Shown here piece after piece: positions 1 through 11,727 of a DNA stretch of 64,000 nucleotides. Every line of letters begins with the position of its first letter. Positions within the stretch are counted from its first letter, which is position 1. The stretch is taken from the NCBI GenBank assembly GCA_034440615.1, contig JAOTOM010003690.1, positions 1 to 64,000 of the forward strand. The letters are read 5' to 3'. The translations under genes and the position numbers were made by a program. Origin of the DNA: Ashinkailepas kermadecensis. Lineage: Eukaryota; Arthropoda; Thecostraca; Neolepadidae. The notes beneath the pieces are model-generated. The model was not told the DNA's origin, searched no databases, and saw nothing but the letters and a program-made list of their open reading frames with translations.

Positions 1-801
1 CTCAAATGTAACCCATCTAATGCAAGCATTTCAGTCCTCCCCCAGAAATCCCCCCCCCACAAATCCAAGAGACCCACCCCAAGCTCCTTGCACATCTTGG
101 CCACCCTAGTATTCAGACCAATGGCCCTCGAGTACCACTCTATACTTGCATTTACCATAGGGAGATGGAGGTTACCATTCCTCTTTTCCTACTTCCTGCC
201 AACCTACCATCGAAGCCTTATACTCTTTTATTGTTTCCTCTGTTTTTGCTCTTCCTACATCATTTACACCAACCTGCACAATTACAATTGTACTCTTTCC
301 ACTACCCTTCATTACTCCTTCTATCCTATCCCCAACATCCTTTACCTGGGCCCCTGGGAAGCAAACACGAGTCCGTTTGTTGGGGTTCCTACTGCAAGAA
401 GTGCGATCCACATACTTCACTCTCGAGTCCCCTATAACTATAACCTCCCCATCTCTATCTTCAGCTACCTGGTCATTCCTACCTTCCTCCCTAGCAGCAT
501 TACTATCACTCTCTTGCAGTACCTTAAACCTATTATTAATTTCAATGCCTTTGTCAATTTTCCTTAAAGCTAGTCTGGTAGTCTGGCGTCTAGCTACTTT
601 CCACTCTCTACTATCATGGACCAAACTATCTTCACCCCTATAACTCCTAGACTCCTGCACCTGGCTCGCCTGGCTGATATTTCCTGTGATGGGCCCTGCC
701 ACCAAACACTTCAGGCGCTCCACCTCCCTTGCAAACATATCTACTTTCTTGCTCAAGTCCCCAATGAATCCCATACTACACTTCCCACAGTCACCTTGCA
801 T
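1..801 (-). mobile_element. LINE ORF1 remnant with SGNH/GDSL esterase domain
   Basis: The main frame runs 801-172 on the minus strand, about 209 codons. It starts with a Cys-x2-Cys segment (DCGKCSMGF). It then has a charged, coiled-coil-like stretch, then the SGNH block-I signature VIGDSRVKYVDR and the later IVIVQVGVNDVG block. The same domain continues in other frames down to the window edge, where an LDGLHL motif (codons at about 23-3) supplies the expected terminal Asp-x-x-His pair. At least two frameshifts are needed, one beside the C-run at 49-58, so this copy is dead. ORF1 proteins with an esterase domain are known from CR1/L2-type LINEs; that family placement is inference. The reverse transcriptase part would lie beyond the left edge. 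Confidence 0.75.
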
Positions 802-839
802 TTTTGTCTTCTTTTTTGATACTGTTATTACTAACTAAG

Positions 840-1960
840 CCTTGTTAAGGTAAATATATACTAACCAAGTTGCAAAGCTACCTAGCAACTTATGTAACCA
901 AGCAGTGAAGAGCAATCTAGTTTATTGTACTTTAACTCCTGATCTAGTAACACTCCCACTGAATAAACAACAAAATATATCCCTGCTTACACAAACTAAA
1001 CTAAGCAAAGATAATCTTAGTTATCCCGACTTCCACCAGCTACAAACTACAACTAAACCAAACTAAATACTAATATAATCCAAAAAACCTAGATTCCTCT
1101 ACAATTACACCAGTATATGAAGGTATACCTAGTGTAATTAAAGCTCACTAGTTTAGTCTTCAACTCTATCTTAAACTTAAACACCAAAAAGACTACACCA
1201 CAAGACTAGAAAATATAGTAACACTCACACTGAATAAACAACAAAATATATATCTGCTTTCACAAACTAAACTAAGCCAATATAATCTTAGTTATCCCAA
1301 CTCCCATCAGCTACAAACTCCAACTAAACGAAACTAAATACTAATATAATCCAAAAAGCCTAGATACCTCTACAATTACACCAGTATATGAAGATATACC
1401 TAGTGTTATCAAAGCTCACTAGTTTAGCCTTAAACTCTATCTTAAACTTAAACACCAAAAGGACTGTATGCCACAGGACTAAATAAATTATGCTAAGAAA
1501 GAATTAGTATTATCTAATGTAACTTATAATATCTACACACAGGAAAGAAGGCAACAAGCTTTCTACAAAAAAAACACAAAAAAACAAAGACTTAACTTAC
1601 GGACGAAACTATACACCACAATACTAAATAAATTAAGTTAAGAAAGAATTTATATTCTCTAATTTAACTAATAATGTCTACACACAGGAAAGAAGGCAAC
1701 AAGCTATCTACAAAAAAAACAACAAAAAAACACTTATCTTACAAACGAAACTACACCGCGAACGCAACAATTTCAAGGTTATCTAATATATACAATATTC
1801 ACCATAAGACGAAGTGAGCTATAAGAACAAAAATACTATTCCCTAACTTAACTTATAATACCTACACACAGATTAAAAGCCACAAGCTATCTACAAAATA
1901 AACACGAAAACTTATCTTAATCACTTGCGGTCCAACCTTCTTTTTCCCCTCGGTGTCCTC
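840..1960 (-). repeat. AT-rich tandem monomers upstream of LINE ORF1
   Basis: A block of about 272 bp repeats at 949-1220 and 1221-1490; both begin with a CACTGAATAAACAACAAAAT core. A second monomer type sharing CTACACACAGGAAAGAAGGC follows at about 1479, 1624 and, diverged, 1841. No ORF is supported. The position directly 5' of the LINE ORF1 suggests promoter-bearing 5'UTR monomers, as several LINE families have, but that is inference. Confidence 0.55.
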
Positions 1961-2659
1961 AACCAGTCCTCCCCGGGCCTCGGAGCTGCGCGAACACGTC
2001 CGTCTGGAACAAGAGCAGAACCGTGAATGACATTGAAAATGTGTATCGTACATTGAAAATGTTCGTGCCATCATCTTTTTCAGATGAAGTGCCGGATGAC
2101 CTTATAATGGCACCACAAACTCGATCACAGGTGCTGTCTTCACCGCTTCGAACGGTTGCTTGTTTTCCGATACAATCTAACCAAGTTATACTGTATCGGA
2201 AATCGTAAAACGTATGGTGGGGAATTTGTTATTTGGGGTTTGATGCCTTCAAGTACGGTGATTTGCAAAAGCACAATGAAACATATATGTGACGTCATCT
2301 TCCTTTCCCCCTGTTCCGTGTTTTGTCCCGTGTTTTCGAGTTCTGGAATAATTTTTAACTGATGGACTAATGGTGATAAACCCATCAACATGCACATTGT
2401 TCGAACCGTTTCGGCCATATAATTCAAAAAGCAAAATTCGGGTTTGTTTTTGTATACGACGTGACACATGACTCGCCGGGAACGCCTGCCGTTCGTCTAC
2501 AACAGCACGGAGCTCAATGCTGGCACAGCCGACCGCCGGGCTGATCGATACAAAGGAATTCACCAGAAGTTTCATTACCTCCCTTCACGGCTGGTGATAG
2601 GATCGGCGATATCGATGCTGACTGCACCACCTCCACCATCTGTATGGCAAGACCTCTTT
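1961..2659. other. No recognisable gene
   Basis: Mixed-composition DNA between the LINE and the large dispersed repeat. Short open frames exist on both strands, but none has a domain, codon bias or splice pattern that I can defend. Confidence 0.4.
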
Positions 2660-5600
2660 GGCACCATATTCCTAGGGCAAGACCCTTTCCCGAAGGAAAG
2701 AATGCTTGTAATTTGCAAGATGAGGCACCTATGAGAGAAGAGAAATCCACCAGGAGATAAGAGGCCGCCCTTAAAATGGGCAAAGATGGAATCAAAACAC
2801 AGAGCAGGAGGCCCCCAAGACGTGAGAGAAGGCCCGTAATTTGAAAAAAGAATGCCTCTAGAAGAGAAATGGGGGCCCATGCTGAACACGAGAGGTGTCC
2901 TGAAGACGAAGCAGGCGGTCTCCAGGGCCCAATGAGGCCCTGAAGACCGGAAGGAGTTCCCAGGGAATGAGAGGAGGCCCTTAAGATGGGAGTTGGTAGC
3001 AGGTATGGAAGAAGGTTTCCAAAATCAAAGATCCCCTCAAGACGGGTAAGGCTTTGCCAGGACAAAGGAGGCCCACGAGGCGTGGCAGGAGGCCTCTCAT
3101 TGGGCAGGGAATGACCCTGGAACATGAGAGGAAGACCCATGCCATGCTAAAGGGTCCCTAGGATGTAGGAGGAGGCCCTCCAAGACGGGAGAGGAGGGTC
3201 ATTGAATATGGAGGAGTGTAGGACACAAGAGGAGACATCCAAAACCGGTAAAGAGTCTCCAGGAAATGAGACGATACCCCTAAAACGCGAGAGAAGGCAT
3301 ATAATTTGCAAGAAGAAGCTCTTAAGAAATGGTATGAGTCGTGCCGGGGTACTTGAAATTCTCTGTATGGGCCCAAAAAGATCCGGCCGCGGCCACTAAA
3401 AATCACGCTAAGCCTGCGGTATCGAAAATTACGCCCAGACAATGAAAATCACGCTAAGGGCACGACAGGTCGTACCGTTCCCCAACAGTCTCATTGGTAC
3501 ACAAATGAAGCCGGGGCAACGAAAAACAATCCGGACGTGGATAATCACTCTGGGGCACCAACAATGACACCAAAAGCATCCAAAACGCATTGGACCCCCA
3601 AAAAGTGTCGAGGTCGCTAAAACTAGCGCTAGGTATCCAAGCAAAGGACGTCAGGATACCAAAGATTACATTAGACTAAACAAAGTCGCGTCGCAGCCCT
3701 TCAAAGTCACACTGGGGCCCAACAATCGCGTCGGGACCCCAAAAGTTGTAGCTTCCCCAAAAAATTAATTATGAACTGGAATGTCACTCTGCGGCCTAAA
3801 AAATCGGGTGAAAATCCCCCCAAAACCAGTTGGGCACCGAAAAAAAAACGTGTCAGGACACCGAAAAAAATCGTGCCTTGGCCCCCAAAAGTCGCGCTGG
3901 GGCCACGGAAATTCGCGTCGGTCCACCAGAATTCGCGCAGGGGGCTCCAAATAAATGCGGCGGGCCCCAGAAAACTCCCTCCGAGGCCCGAAAATCTGCA
4001 ACAGAAACCACCAAGATCGCGTTGGGCCACAGCTAAGCATAACGCGCCCCGAAAACTGGAACGGGCCCCCCCCCCATTTGTTCTGGGCATAAAAAAAATT
4101 CACGTCGGGGCTCCCAAAAGTTGGCGTCAAGGGCCCCACATAAGCACAGTGTGACACCAAGAATCGCATCGGTACCCGAGAACAATTAAACCGGAGCCCT
4201 CCAAAATATGGTGGGATTCCAAAAACTAAACGTCCGGTTCAGGAAAATGGCTCTCGAGCATCGAAGATATCATAAGATGCCTTCACAAATCGCGTACGGC
4301 CCCGAACACCATATGGGAGCTCGAAAAAATCGAAGTGAGATACAAAAACATGGCGCCAGGGAAAGAAAATCAGACGGGGATTTGGACTTTAAAGAAAATT
4401 CAGAAGAGATCCACAAAAATCGCGTTGACACCAGAAAACTGGCGTTGTGTCCCCAGAACCACGCGCCTGGGCGCGATAAGTCACGCTGGGACCCAGAAAA
4501 ATCGCACCGAAGCACCAAAATCGTACTGGGGCCCCACACATGTGCGTCAGAAGCCCCAAATAAACACAGCGGAACCCGAAGAGCACAACGGGGCCGAAAA
4601 TGCAACTGGACCTCCAGAGTCCCACAAAAGCGACAGGGATTTGTAACATGCGTTGCAGCCCAAAATAAACATGCCGGGAGCTGTAAAGGAAATACACCGG
4701 AAGTTCTCTAGGCATACAGGTGCCATGCGACCGCACAAGGGCCTGAAAAAGAGTCTGGGGACGCAAAAAGGATCATGGTCCAAAAACGAACAAATAGACC
4801 GGGCACTAAATAAACACATCGGGATCTTTGAAAACGACCCGACACCTAAGAAAATCCTCGGTGCAAAGAAACATAAAACGATCAGGGGTTTCGACGATGT
4901 GTTGGGCCCCTAACAAAAATGTATTGGAGCCCTAAGGCACATCCGGAGACGAAGAAAGACGAAACGGGTCCAAAAAAGAACACTGAGGCAATGCCTCGGT
5001 TCCGTAGCCAATCTGGGAGCATATTTAATCAAAAGATATGACGTGCATCAAAGCTCAGCGGTATCCACATTTTTAACCACCATAAAATGTGGGGGGTAGG
5101 TAAGTAGTGATCGAACTTAATTAATCGAATTTTCGCAGCGAACGCCCATGCGAAGCATGCCATCACGACAAATAAGGCGCAAATCTATATTGTGGAAGAA
5201 ATTAGCAAAACGTAGGAGGCCTAGAAGAAGCCGTAGCATCGCACTAAGTGTGGCGAATGCGCCGAATTCGCAAGATGGGTGTGCACGTGCACGAACGTTC
5301 GCGGCGTAGTGACCGGGCGATATGAACTGGAATGCCTCCTCCTTTGGAATGCCTCCTCCTTGCGTTTGCCTCCTCCCCCTTGACGCAAATATAGGTACGC
5401 CACTGGTCCCCCAATAGTTTTCAGAAGCATACGCCCATAGGGCAAAGCCGATATTGAGGGGGCAAGTTCCCCTTCACAATCACACCGAACAACACCGATA
5501 CCCCATATAAAATGGGAGGAATGATGTTTTAAATGCATTTCTTCCTACAAACTTGTCTTCTGCGTTTACAGCCTGCATGATTAGAGCTTCCCAGGTTCAA

Positions 5601-6430
5601 TACCGTCTCAACGACGTCATTTACAAAACTGTAGAGCACAGCGAAAACCATAGGCGTGGCGGTGTGGAATTTGAAGGTTTTGCGTTATTTATGCATTGCC
5701 ATTGTTCCATTGTTGCATTGTCATTCATGCATTGTTGTTCAATGCTTGTTCTTGCTGTGAATGTATTCGCTGAGGATTTATTACTTTAGCTTGTGTGCCA
5801 GGTGCCTTGCAGCCAGCACCAAATGTTGTAAAAGTAAATTAATCCCTAAGATGGCGATCAGAAAACCAACTCAATCAACTTCTCGTCGACACCTTCGCGA
5901 AATTGTCGTCCTAAGACTCAGAAATGATCGTTTAAGCTTACTTATGACATCAAGCTGGTTGGAATGACTAACAGTAGTGATGAATCTAGCTATATTCAGT
6001 TAGACTTGGTGGGCATAGATATGGGTTGATCAATGGGAGATATCTTTAAGATATGCTCAGCACCAGCCACGCCAGCTCGCTGCAATCTAGAGGCCAGCGG
6101 GAAGATTATTCTGGTCGAGAAAGCATTAAGACATTGGTTTGTTTTGGCACTTAGGTATTTATCCACATTTACTTATTTATACCCTGGTATGGCTCAGCTC
6201 TCAGCAAAAAAAAAGTGCTATTTCGTGTTGCGTAAATGATGCACCATGCCAAGAGCAAACAAAACATCAACATGAAATCATGTTATGTCATAGGATCATG
6301 TCATATCATGTCATGTCATGTCATGTCATAGGAGGCCCTAACACAGTGGAGGACCCCTCTCGTGGAGCAGTATGCCCCCTTTCAAAATCCCCCCCCCCCC
6401 CCCTGGAAGTATTTCGTGGCGACGCCACTG
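2660..6430. repeat. Large dispersed repeat, copy 1 (decayed ~21-bp motif element)
   Basis: Collinear with about 42370-46761 and in the same orientation, with clear but imperfect identity throughout. The first 2.3 kb consists of degenerate motifs of about 20-23 bp, such as GGCCCC-AAAA-TCGCG and GAGGCCC-AAGACG. The last 1.4 kb (about 5000-6430) is ordinary-complexity sequence. Both copies end at the same point in TTTCGTGGCGACGCCACTG (to 6430 and 46761), so the right boundary is well defined. Many overlapping open frames on both strands are by-products of the motif. I see no transposase or reverse transcriptase, so it is probably a non-autonomous element or an amplified satellite-like unit. Confidence 0.7.
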
Positions 6431-6883
6431 CACCTAAGCTATGTTTTCTTACATTCTTGGAATGTGTAACTTCGCTTGAATAATATGTGATGTCGAATTT
6501 ATATTACATCTCAAGCAATGGGAATGGGCATATATATTGGCATATATATGTGGCACATATATATGGGCATATATATGTCATCCTTCGTGTCACGCAATCT
6601 TGAAGACGGTACTGAATCGACACCGTCAGCACTACCTCCAAACAAACTCCCAATGACGCCCTCTAAGCCGGTCCAGATCGGCACTGTCACCATTACTTCA
6701 TGCAATATGTTGCATTCCAAACACGTGACCACCGTGGGCTCTGTACTTCAAATCTGGAAGAAAACTGTCGATCTAATGTTTTTTGTTTTTCCTAATCAGC
6801 GACGTAAGCAAGCTTCAACAAGGTTTGTCTTGTTTGGAATTGCTCGAGGCGAAAATAATGGGTCAGGCAAAAAGAGGCCCTTT
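6431..6883. other. Intergenic; AT microsatellite at 6525-6580
   Basis: Contains imperfect GGCATATATAT repeats at 6525-6580 and then unique sequence up to the outer end of the inverted repeat. No gene is supported. Confidence 0.5.
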
Positions 6884-6983
6884 ACCAGCGGTTCTTATAT
6901 ATTTAAGGTATATTTGAAGTAATTTTCACTGCAAAATGTTTTAAAGACATGGCACTGCTTCCACGCATGAACAAACAATACTT

Positions 6984-7090
6984 ACCTTGCCGACCCTTGA
7001 ACACCGCTCGGAGTTGGTGTTGGGTCGGCGCCTAAAGTTGGCACCTCTCAAGTCGGTGAGCTAGGTCCAGCAGTGCTCTACCCCTCAAGT
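6984..7090 (-). other. Putative outward first exon with consensus 5' splice site (left arm)
   Basis: On the minus strand GGTCGGCAAG is followed by GTAAGTAT, a near-perfect 5' splice site (GT at 6985-6984). It points out of the inverted repeat, away from the channel gene. The same site is preserved in the right arm (GT at 23999-24000). A 37-bp segment next to it is duplicated here (CTCAAGT-GGTGAGC, about 7045-7115) but single in the right arm. The exon may be non-coding; no downstream exon is recognised. Confidence 0.35.
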
Positions 7091-7267
7091 AGGTGAGCCA
7101 GATCCAGCAGTGGTCTAGTTGCAGAAGTGCAATTCGCTTCCAGCAGGAATATTCCGTGGCTTCAGCAGCTTACCATATGTCCATGTATCAACAGTACTGT
7201 CATAGCGTGCATTACGGCACCAGATAAGCCGACTCCTGCTGCCCGAGAAGGTGACGCCATGACAGTA

Positions 7268-9290
7268 ATGCATCCTTCCCACCACCACTCAATTAGTGTT
7301 GGACGTGTGAAGAACGGCAGTTGGTCGCAGCTGGTCACCATGGCAGGTGCCGCCTGCCGCGCGCTGTACCGGCTCGCCGATCTGCTGTGTCTGCTCGGCC
7401 TGCTCGCGCTGTGCGTGGTCAAGGTGCAGCACTTCCTATCGCAGCCGGTCGCCACCTCCGTGTCCTACCAGCCGGGCCGCCTGCCCAGCCTGACTATCTG
7501 TCACAAGCTGCACGACGAACAGGCGATGCTCCGGGTGCTTGCGCGACAGCAGCCCCGGCTGTTGCTGCTCGAAGTCAGCAGCTACCTTCAGCAGCTGCGC
7601 ACCGTCAGCCAAGCCGTCCAGTGGCTGCGGCAGGACCGCGGCAACAAAACCATCCAGCAGTTCATCGATGACGTTCCAGCAGTGCAGCAGTATTTATACG
7701 CTACCACTACTCTGCAGCATCTACTCTACTACGGCCATGAATCATTGCAGCTGCTGAACGCCAGCGAGACACTTCAACGAGTAGTGAACGCCAGTCGGCA
7801 TTCACAAAAGGCCATTGTACGTCTCGCCGTTTTGCACCTTCAACTTCATGGTCCGCAGATACCAGGCATCACCAGCGAAGTCTCTGTGGCTAATGATACC
7901 GCCAAACAAGCCCTGCTAGACAAGATAGACACACACGACCAAGCGTCACTAGATGCTGCCGAGGATCTGCATCAGGTCATTGACATCGGCGAGCTGAGCT
8001 ACCGGACGCTGCTGAACAGCAGCCAGTCGAGCTGGTGGTGGCCGGCGAGCTGCAGGTGGACCGGTTTGTGTTGAGCTGTTACCATGGCAACGCCAGCTGC
8101 CTGCCGTCCGACGGCGGCGAGTGGCACCTGCTGCACATGCTGGAGCGGTCGGAGACGTGCTACACACTGCTGATGTCCGACTCAACCGCGACGAGCGTGG
8201 TGCTGGAGCTGAAGGGGTCCCACTGGATAGAGCCGGAAGCGACAGAATCGCCCGCCGAGGAGCGCACAGTCAACCGTGTGGAAGCGTCGACAAGTGTGGA
8301 AGCGGTGACAGACGCCAGCGACATCCCTCACGCTGAGATGAGCATGACAGACAGCTCGCTGGAGGGGTGGACGCAGCCAACTTCGGAGCACTGGACAGAC
8401 GTCTACCCGTCTGAGCCCACTTTCGATCCTGTGGATACCATTAAACAAAGGAGGGATCAGCCAGACTGGTCGGGTAAAGCGCGGTGGAGTGGAGAGCCTG
8501 CACAAGCATATCTACTTGACAAGATTCGCGGATATATCCCACTGCACGTGATTCAGCTAAGTACCGACCACCTCCCGACCGTAGTGCCCGACGCAGTCCA
8601 GTGGATCATGTATTCGATCCTGCTGCACGCGGCTCCAGTTCCGCTCGTCGCTCCAGTGCTGATCCCGTCGTCGCGGCTGCGCGAGCGCACGTTCCATAAC
8701 TACGGCCGACAGGACTGGGTGGAGGTGGACGTGCGGTAGGAGCAGCTGCGTACGCTGGACCGGCGCCACCGGCGTGCCGCGCCGACGCCGCCTACAGCCT
8801 GTCGCGCTGTCTGCACGCGTGCCAGGCGGACGCGCACGCGCGCGCCGCCGGCTGCCACGTGCACGCCGTGTGGCCGACCGCGGCGCGCCACGAGCTGGCC
8901 GCGTGCGCCAACGACGCGCAGGTGGCGGCACTGCGGGCCGGCCTGGACCGGCCGGTCGTCTGCGACTGCCCGCGGCCGTGTCGGCAGGGCCGGATGTCGG
9001 CCGTCGTGCAGGCCATGTCCCGGCTCAGCGTCGACCACGTCATCACGGTCACCATGCGGCTGGACGGGGCCACGCTGATCTTCGATGAGGACGTCGCCTA
9101 CACGGTCTGGAGCCTGCTCACCGACTTCGGTGGCAACCTTGGCCTCACCATGGGCTTCTCGCTGCTGACGCTCGTGCGGCTGCTGAAGCACGCCGCCACA
9201 AGACCGGCGGCAGAGAGCAGGGCAGTCAAGAGTGGCAGCGATGCTGATGCACTTGATGAACGCAGCGAAATGATGTCGTCCGTCGCCTGA
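7268..9290 (+). pseudogene. DEG/ENaC (pickpocket-like) channel pseudogene, left arm
   Basis: Single-exon copy of the intact channel in the right arm. It retains TM1, the post-TM1 motif SVSYQPGRLPSLTICHKL and, near the end, the TM2 block DFGGNLGLTMGFSLLTLV. Three lesions separate these parts. The first is a 19-bp deletion near 8025 relative to the right arm, which changes frame and exposes a stop at 8072. The second is a CAG-to-TAG nonsense change at 8737-8739. The third is a 1-bp deletion near 8772. A poly(A) signal ATTAAA at 9369-9374 is retained. Within about 7650-7780 the sequence differs strongly from the right-arm copy although both sides match well. It would not make a channel as read. 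Confidence 0.88.
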
Positions 9291-9598
9291 ACGGCACACT
9301 TCTGGATCTCGAGACTAGCTCTCGGCTCTTCAGAATCAAAATGTACGATCTGCGAAGCAATTGCTGAAATTAAAGTAACGTCGAGTTTGTGCATACTTCC
9401 CAACGGCAGACTTTCGGTTGCGACTTATCCGAAAATTTAGCGCCGAAGGCCTAACTTGGTGGTAATTGCTCTCGGTGTGTCGACGCTCTGCTGTCGTTCT
9501 GTTGTCGCTCTGCTGTCGTGCTGTTGTCGCTCCGTTTTCGCTCTGTTGCCGCTTTGTTGATTGCGTCGAGTACATGGCAGCGCGCTCTCTAAGCCACT

Positions 9599-10279
9599 TC
9601 ATGCTCCGCCTAGCCTGGCTTTAGTGACCAAATATGCTGATATGGTATATTTGACCAAATATGCTGATATATTTGTAACCCATATGTGTTGACTCTCCGG
9701 ATTTGCCGCAAAATGTGGTGTTTCGGAAAAGGGCTTTGGCCCGGGCTCGGATTTGGTGATGAGGGGTTCGCTGACAGGGGCATCAATTTTGGGATTGAGT
9801 ACGGAGCAGATAGCGAGGAGTTGTTTGGTTGGCCGGAAGACGTGGACACGACGGAAAGATGCGTCTTCGTAGACATGCTTAATGATCACGTGACCGCCAG
9901 CACTGTAGAGGTATGGTTCGGTGGTCAAGGGAGTACGAGTGTCAGCGGACTTGGTGGGTTCCGGTTGTGAGGCTTTAGATGGCGTGGTCTGGTTTGGGTC
10001 TGGGTCAGCGGCACCGAGAGCGATGGCCTGGTCTGATGGGGTACCCTGGTTCGTGGTCCTTGGACAATAAGGGATCGACGAGGCACAGAGGGATTCCATG
10101 GCGTCATCTAAAGAAATTGATCTACGTGTGCCATCAATGGCGGTATCAAGAGGGGGATGAGCTGGACTGAAGTACCAAATTGAGCGAATATCATCAGCAG
10201 TGGTCAATGGGGCGAAATCAGAGTCGCACACCGGTGGAGAGCTGTGGTAAATATTCTCGTTCCGCTTCTTTCCCATCAT
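9599..10279 (-). CDS. Unknown Pro/Ser/Thr-rich 226-aa protein (intact copy)
   Basis: Starts MMGKKRNENIYHSSPPV and reads 226 codons to 9599, convergent with the channel gene. No domain is recognised. The middle is rich in Pro, Thr and Ser. The C-terminus carries a short internal repeat (NISAYLVK / TISAYLVT) that reflects a duplicated ATATTTGGTCA-type DNA segment at 9630-9680, which may instead be 3' flanking sequence. The right-arm copy is broken by an indel and a stop. A TATA-like box lies about 600 bp upstream at 10886-10881. Whether it is translated is uncertain; the frame is open only in this arm. Confidence 0.35.
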   Translation of the reverse strand: MMGKKRNENIYHSSPPVCDSDFAPLTTADDIRSIWYFSPAHPPLDTAIDGTRRSISLDDAMESLCASSIPYCPRTTNQGTPSDQAIALGAADPDPNQTTPSKASQPEPTKSADTRTPLTTEPYLYSAGGHVIIKHVYEDASFRRVHVFRPTKQLLAICSVLNPKIDAPVSEPLITKSEPGPKPFSETPHFAANPESQHIWVTNISAYLVKYTISAYLVTKARLGGA

Positions 10280-10362
10280 GTGAAGACAAAAAGCGTACCT
10301 AACTAAATATACAGAAACACAAAGAATAAAATGCGCAACGCTAAAAAATCCACACGGGAATT

Positions 10363-10596
10363 ATGGATGCCAATCCACTCCAAAACGGAACAGACGTGAC
10401 GAGCGTTATTGCAAATAGTCCAGAAATCGTACCTCACCGACCATGGTCGTACGCCGATTCACACATACTTCGGACCACGGTAAACGTTGTGACGGTCCGT
10501 CGTAAGGCGGTTTCCTGGCTGCAGGGATCGCAACTGCGTACCGCCGACGTGCTCGGAACAACAACCACTAACGCCATCGGCGTCACGTGGGAATGA
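10363..10596 (+). CDS. Small ORF conserved in both inverted-repeat arms (77 aa)
   Basis: Begins MDANPLQNGTDVTSVI and ends NAIGVTWE. It is divergent from the unknown 226-aa ORF, with start codons 84 bp apart. The right arm keeps the same frame open (20522-20286) with about 10 amino-acid differences. The antisense frame is also open in both arms, so conservation may only reflect the recent duplication. No function can be assigned. Confidence 0.2.
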   Translation: MDANPLQNGTDVTSVIANSPEIVPHRPWSYADSHILRTTVNVVTVRRKAVSWLQGSQLRTADVLGTTTTNAIGVTWE

Positions 10597-10880
10597 CTCA
10601 GTTCAAAGTGTCTGGCTCCCGTCAGTTCTGACGCACTTGCGCCATCGCGCGGGTACCAGCAGCGCAACAGCCACGTGTGACGTAGCACGAGGTGACGTAG
10701 TGTCACGTGATGTGACGTGCAGTGGCGTCTGACGACCCGTCAGTTGTTGCATACAACGCGGATGCGGATGCATGGCACGACGGGCACTCCTCTGTGGGCG
10801 GCGCAATTAGCCGTGATTGTGCATACCGTGCGTCGTGAACCACCAAATAAACAAACAAACACACAAACAGCACCATGCTG

Positions 10881-10886
10881 TTTATA
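10881..10886 (-). promoter_or_regulatory. TATA-like box, left arm
   Basis: Minus-strand GGAGTATAAACAGC, the counterpart of TATAAATA at 19994-20001 in the right arm. It faces the unknown 226-aa ORF. A TATA match alone is weak evidence; preservation in both arms is only mildly supportive. Confidence 0.3.
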
Positions 10887-11166
10887 CTCCGGAGCAGAGG
10901 CGCACCTATTCGTAGACCCAGCCCACCTTCAACCATAAACACACATCACGTGCTGACGTCACCGACCGACACGCCACTGGAGCTCTGACGTCACTTCATT
11001 GCTGTGGGAGTTGCCCGGACAGTGCCTGCGAGAGAGCTTCTTGGCAAGGCTACAGGCTCCTGAGTAATGACACTGAATATCCGGTGTAGTTGCAGTACAA
11101 AGGCTGCCCATTGAGGTCGACAACATTATATGCACGCCTCAGACGCGATCGCCACCTCGGAGTGGT

Positions 11167-11727
11167 ATGACGTGTGTGGTCATGACCTACAGCACTACGT
11201 TAGCAGCCGTCGAGGACATGGGCGCCTCTGCGAGCGCCACCGCCGACGCAGAGAACACGGCTGGCGACATTACTGACACCGATGAACTTGAGGTGCCGGG
11301 TGACTCACCACTAGCTGCTACAGGCGGGCTGACAGCCAGCCTGACGCCCTCGCAGCCAATAGCCGTGCCATTATCCCACACAAGACGAGTGATGCAATGT
11401 ATGAGGAACCGCAATGCACGGTTTCGCGCGGATATGGAGCGACACACAGGTGGCCCCTGTGGGACGAGGCCCCTGGCTGCCTTGGTCGATGAAACCGAGG
11501 AGCCGACTACTGAACCGGCGCTGCCGAGCGTCGCTGAGGTCTCCGCTGACGACGCTGCTGATGACGCGAGCGCCGTCTCTGTCAGCGCAACCGCTGCTGT
11601 CGAGAGCGCGGCTGATGGCATACCTGATACAACAGCTATACTGGAGAACATTAGACGAAGTGTGATCCTTTTCCATGGGTACTTGGAAGAGCGCCAGAAC
11701 GAACAGAACAGTGAGCGTAACGAGTGA
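11167..11727 (+). CDS. Low-complexity acidic Ala/Thr-rich ORF (186 aa), doubtful
   Basis: Lies just inside the spacer, beginning 27 bp after the left arm ends. It is rich in Ala, Asp, Glu and Thr, with one basic segment (SHTRRVMQCMRNRNARFR) followed by DMERHTGGPCGTRP. It ends LEERQNEQNSERNE. The opposite strand is open as well. It could be a nuclear protein exon or transposon-derived; no domain is recognised. Confidence 0.25.
   Translation: MTCVVMTYSTTLAAVEDMGASASATADAENTAGDITDTDELEVPGDSPLAATGGLTASLTPSQPIAVPLSHTRRVMQCMRNRNARFRADMERHTGGPCGTRPLAALVDETEEPTTEPALPSVAEVSADDAADDASAVSVSATAAVESAADGIPDTTAILENIRRSVILFHGYLEERQNEQNSERNE

Larger units (their letters stand above)
6884..11140 (+). repeat. 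Left arm of ~4.3-kb inverted repeat
   Basis: The reverse complement of 19748-24100 aligns along its whole length. The outer ends share ACCAGCGG (left from 6884, right to 24100). The inner ends share a GTCGACAACATT block just before 11140 and just after 19748. Identity is high but visibly below 100%, with small indels, so this is a genuine diverged duplication and not an assembly echo. It contains a channel pseudogene, a convergent unknown ORF and a TATA-like promoter. Confidence 0.85.

Noticed and set aside
3707..4913. Mutually overlapping frames with RREFPWPQRDFWGPR-like peptides
   Set aside because: Both strands and several frames are open because of the degenerate GGCCCC-AAAA-TCGCG motif; no codon bias or domain.
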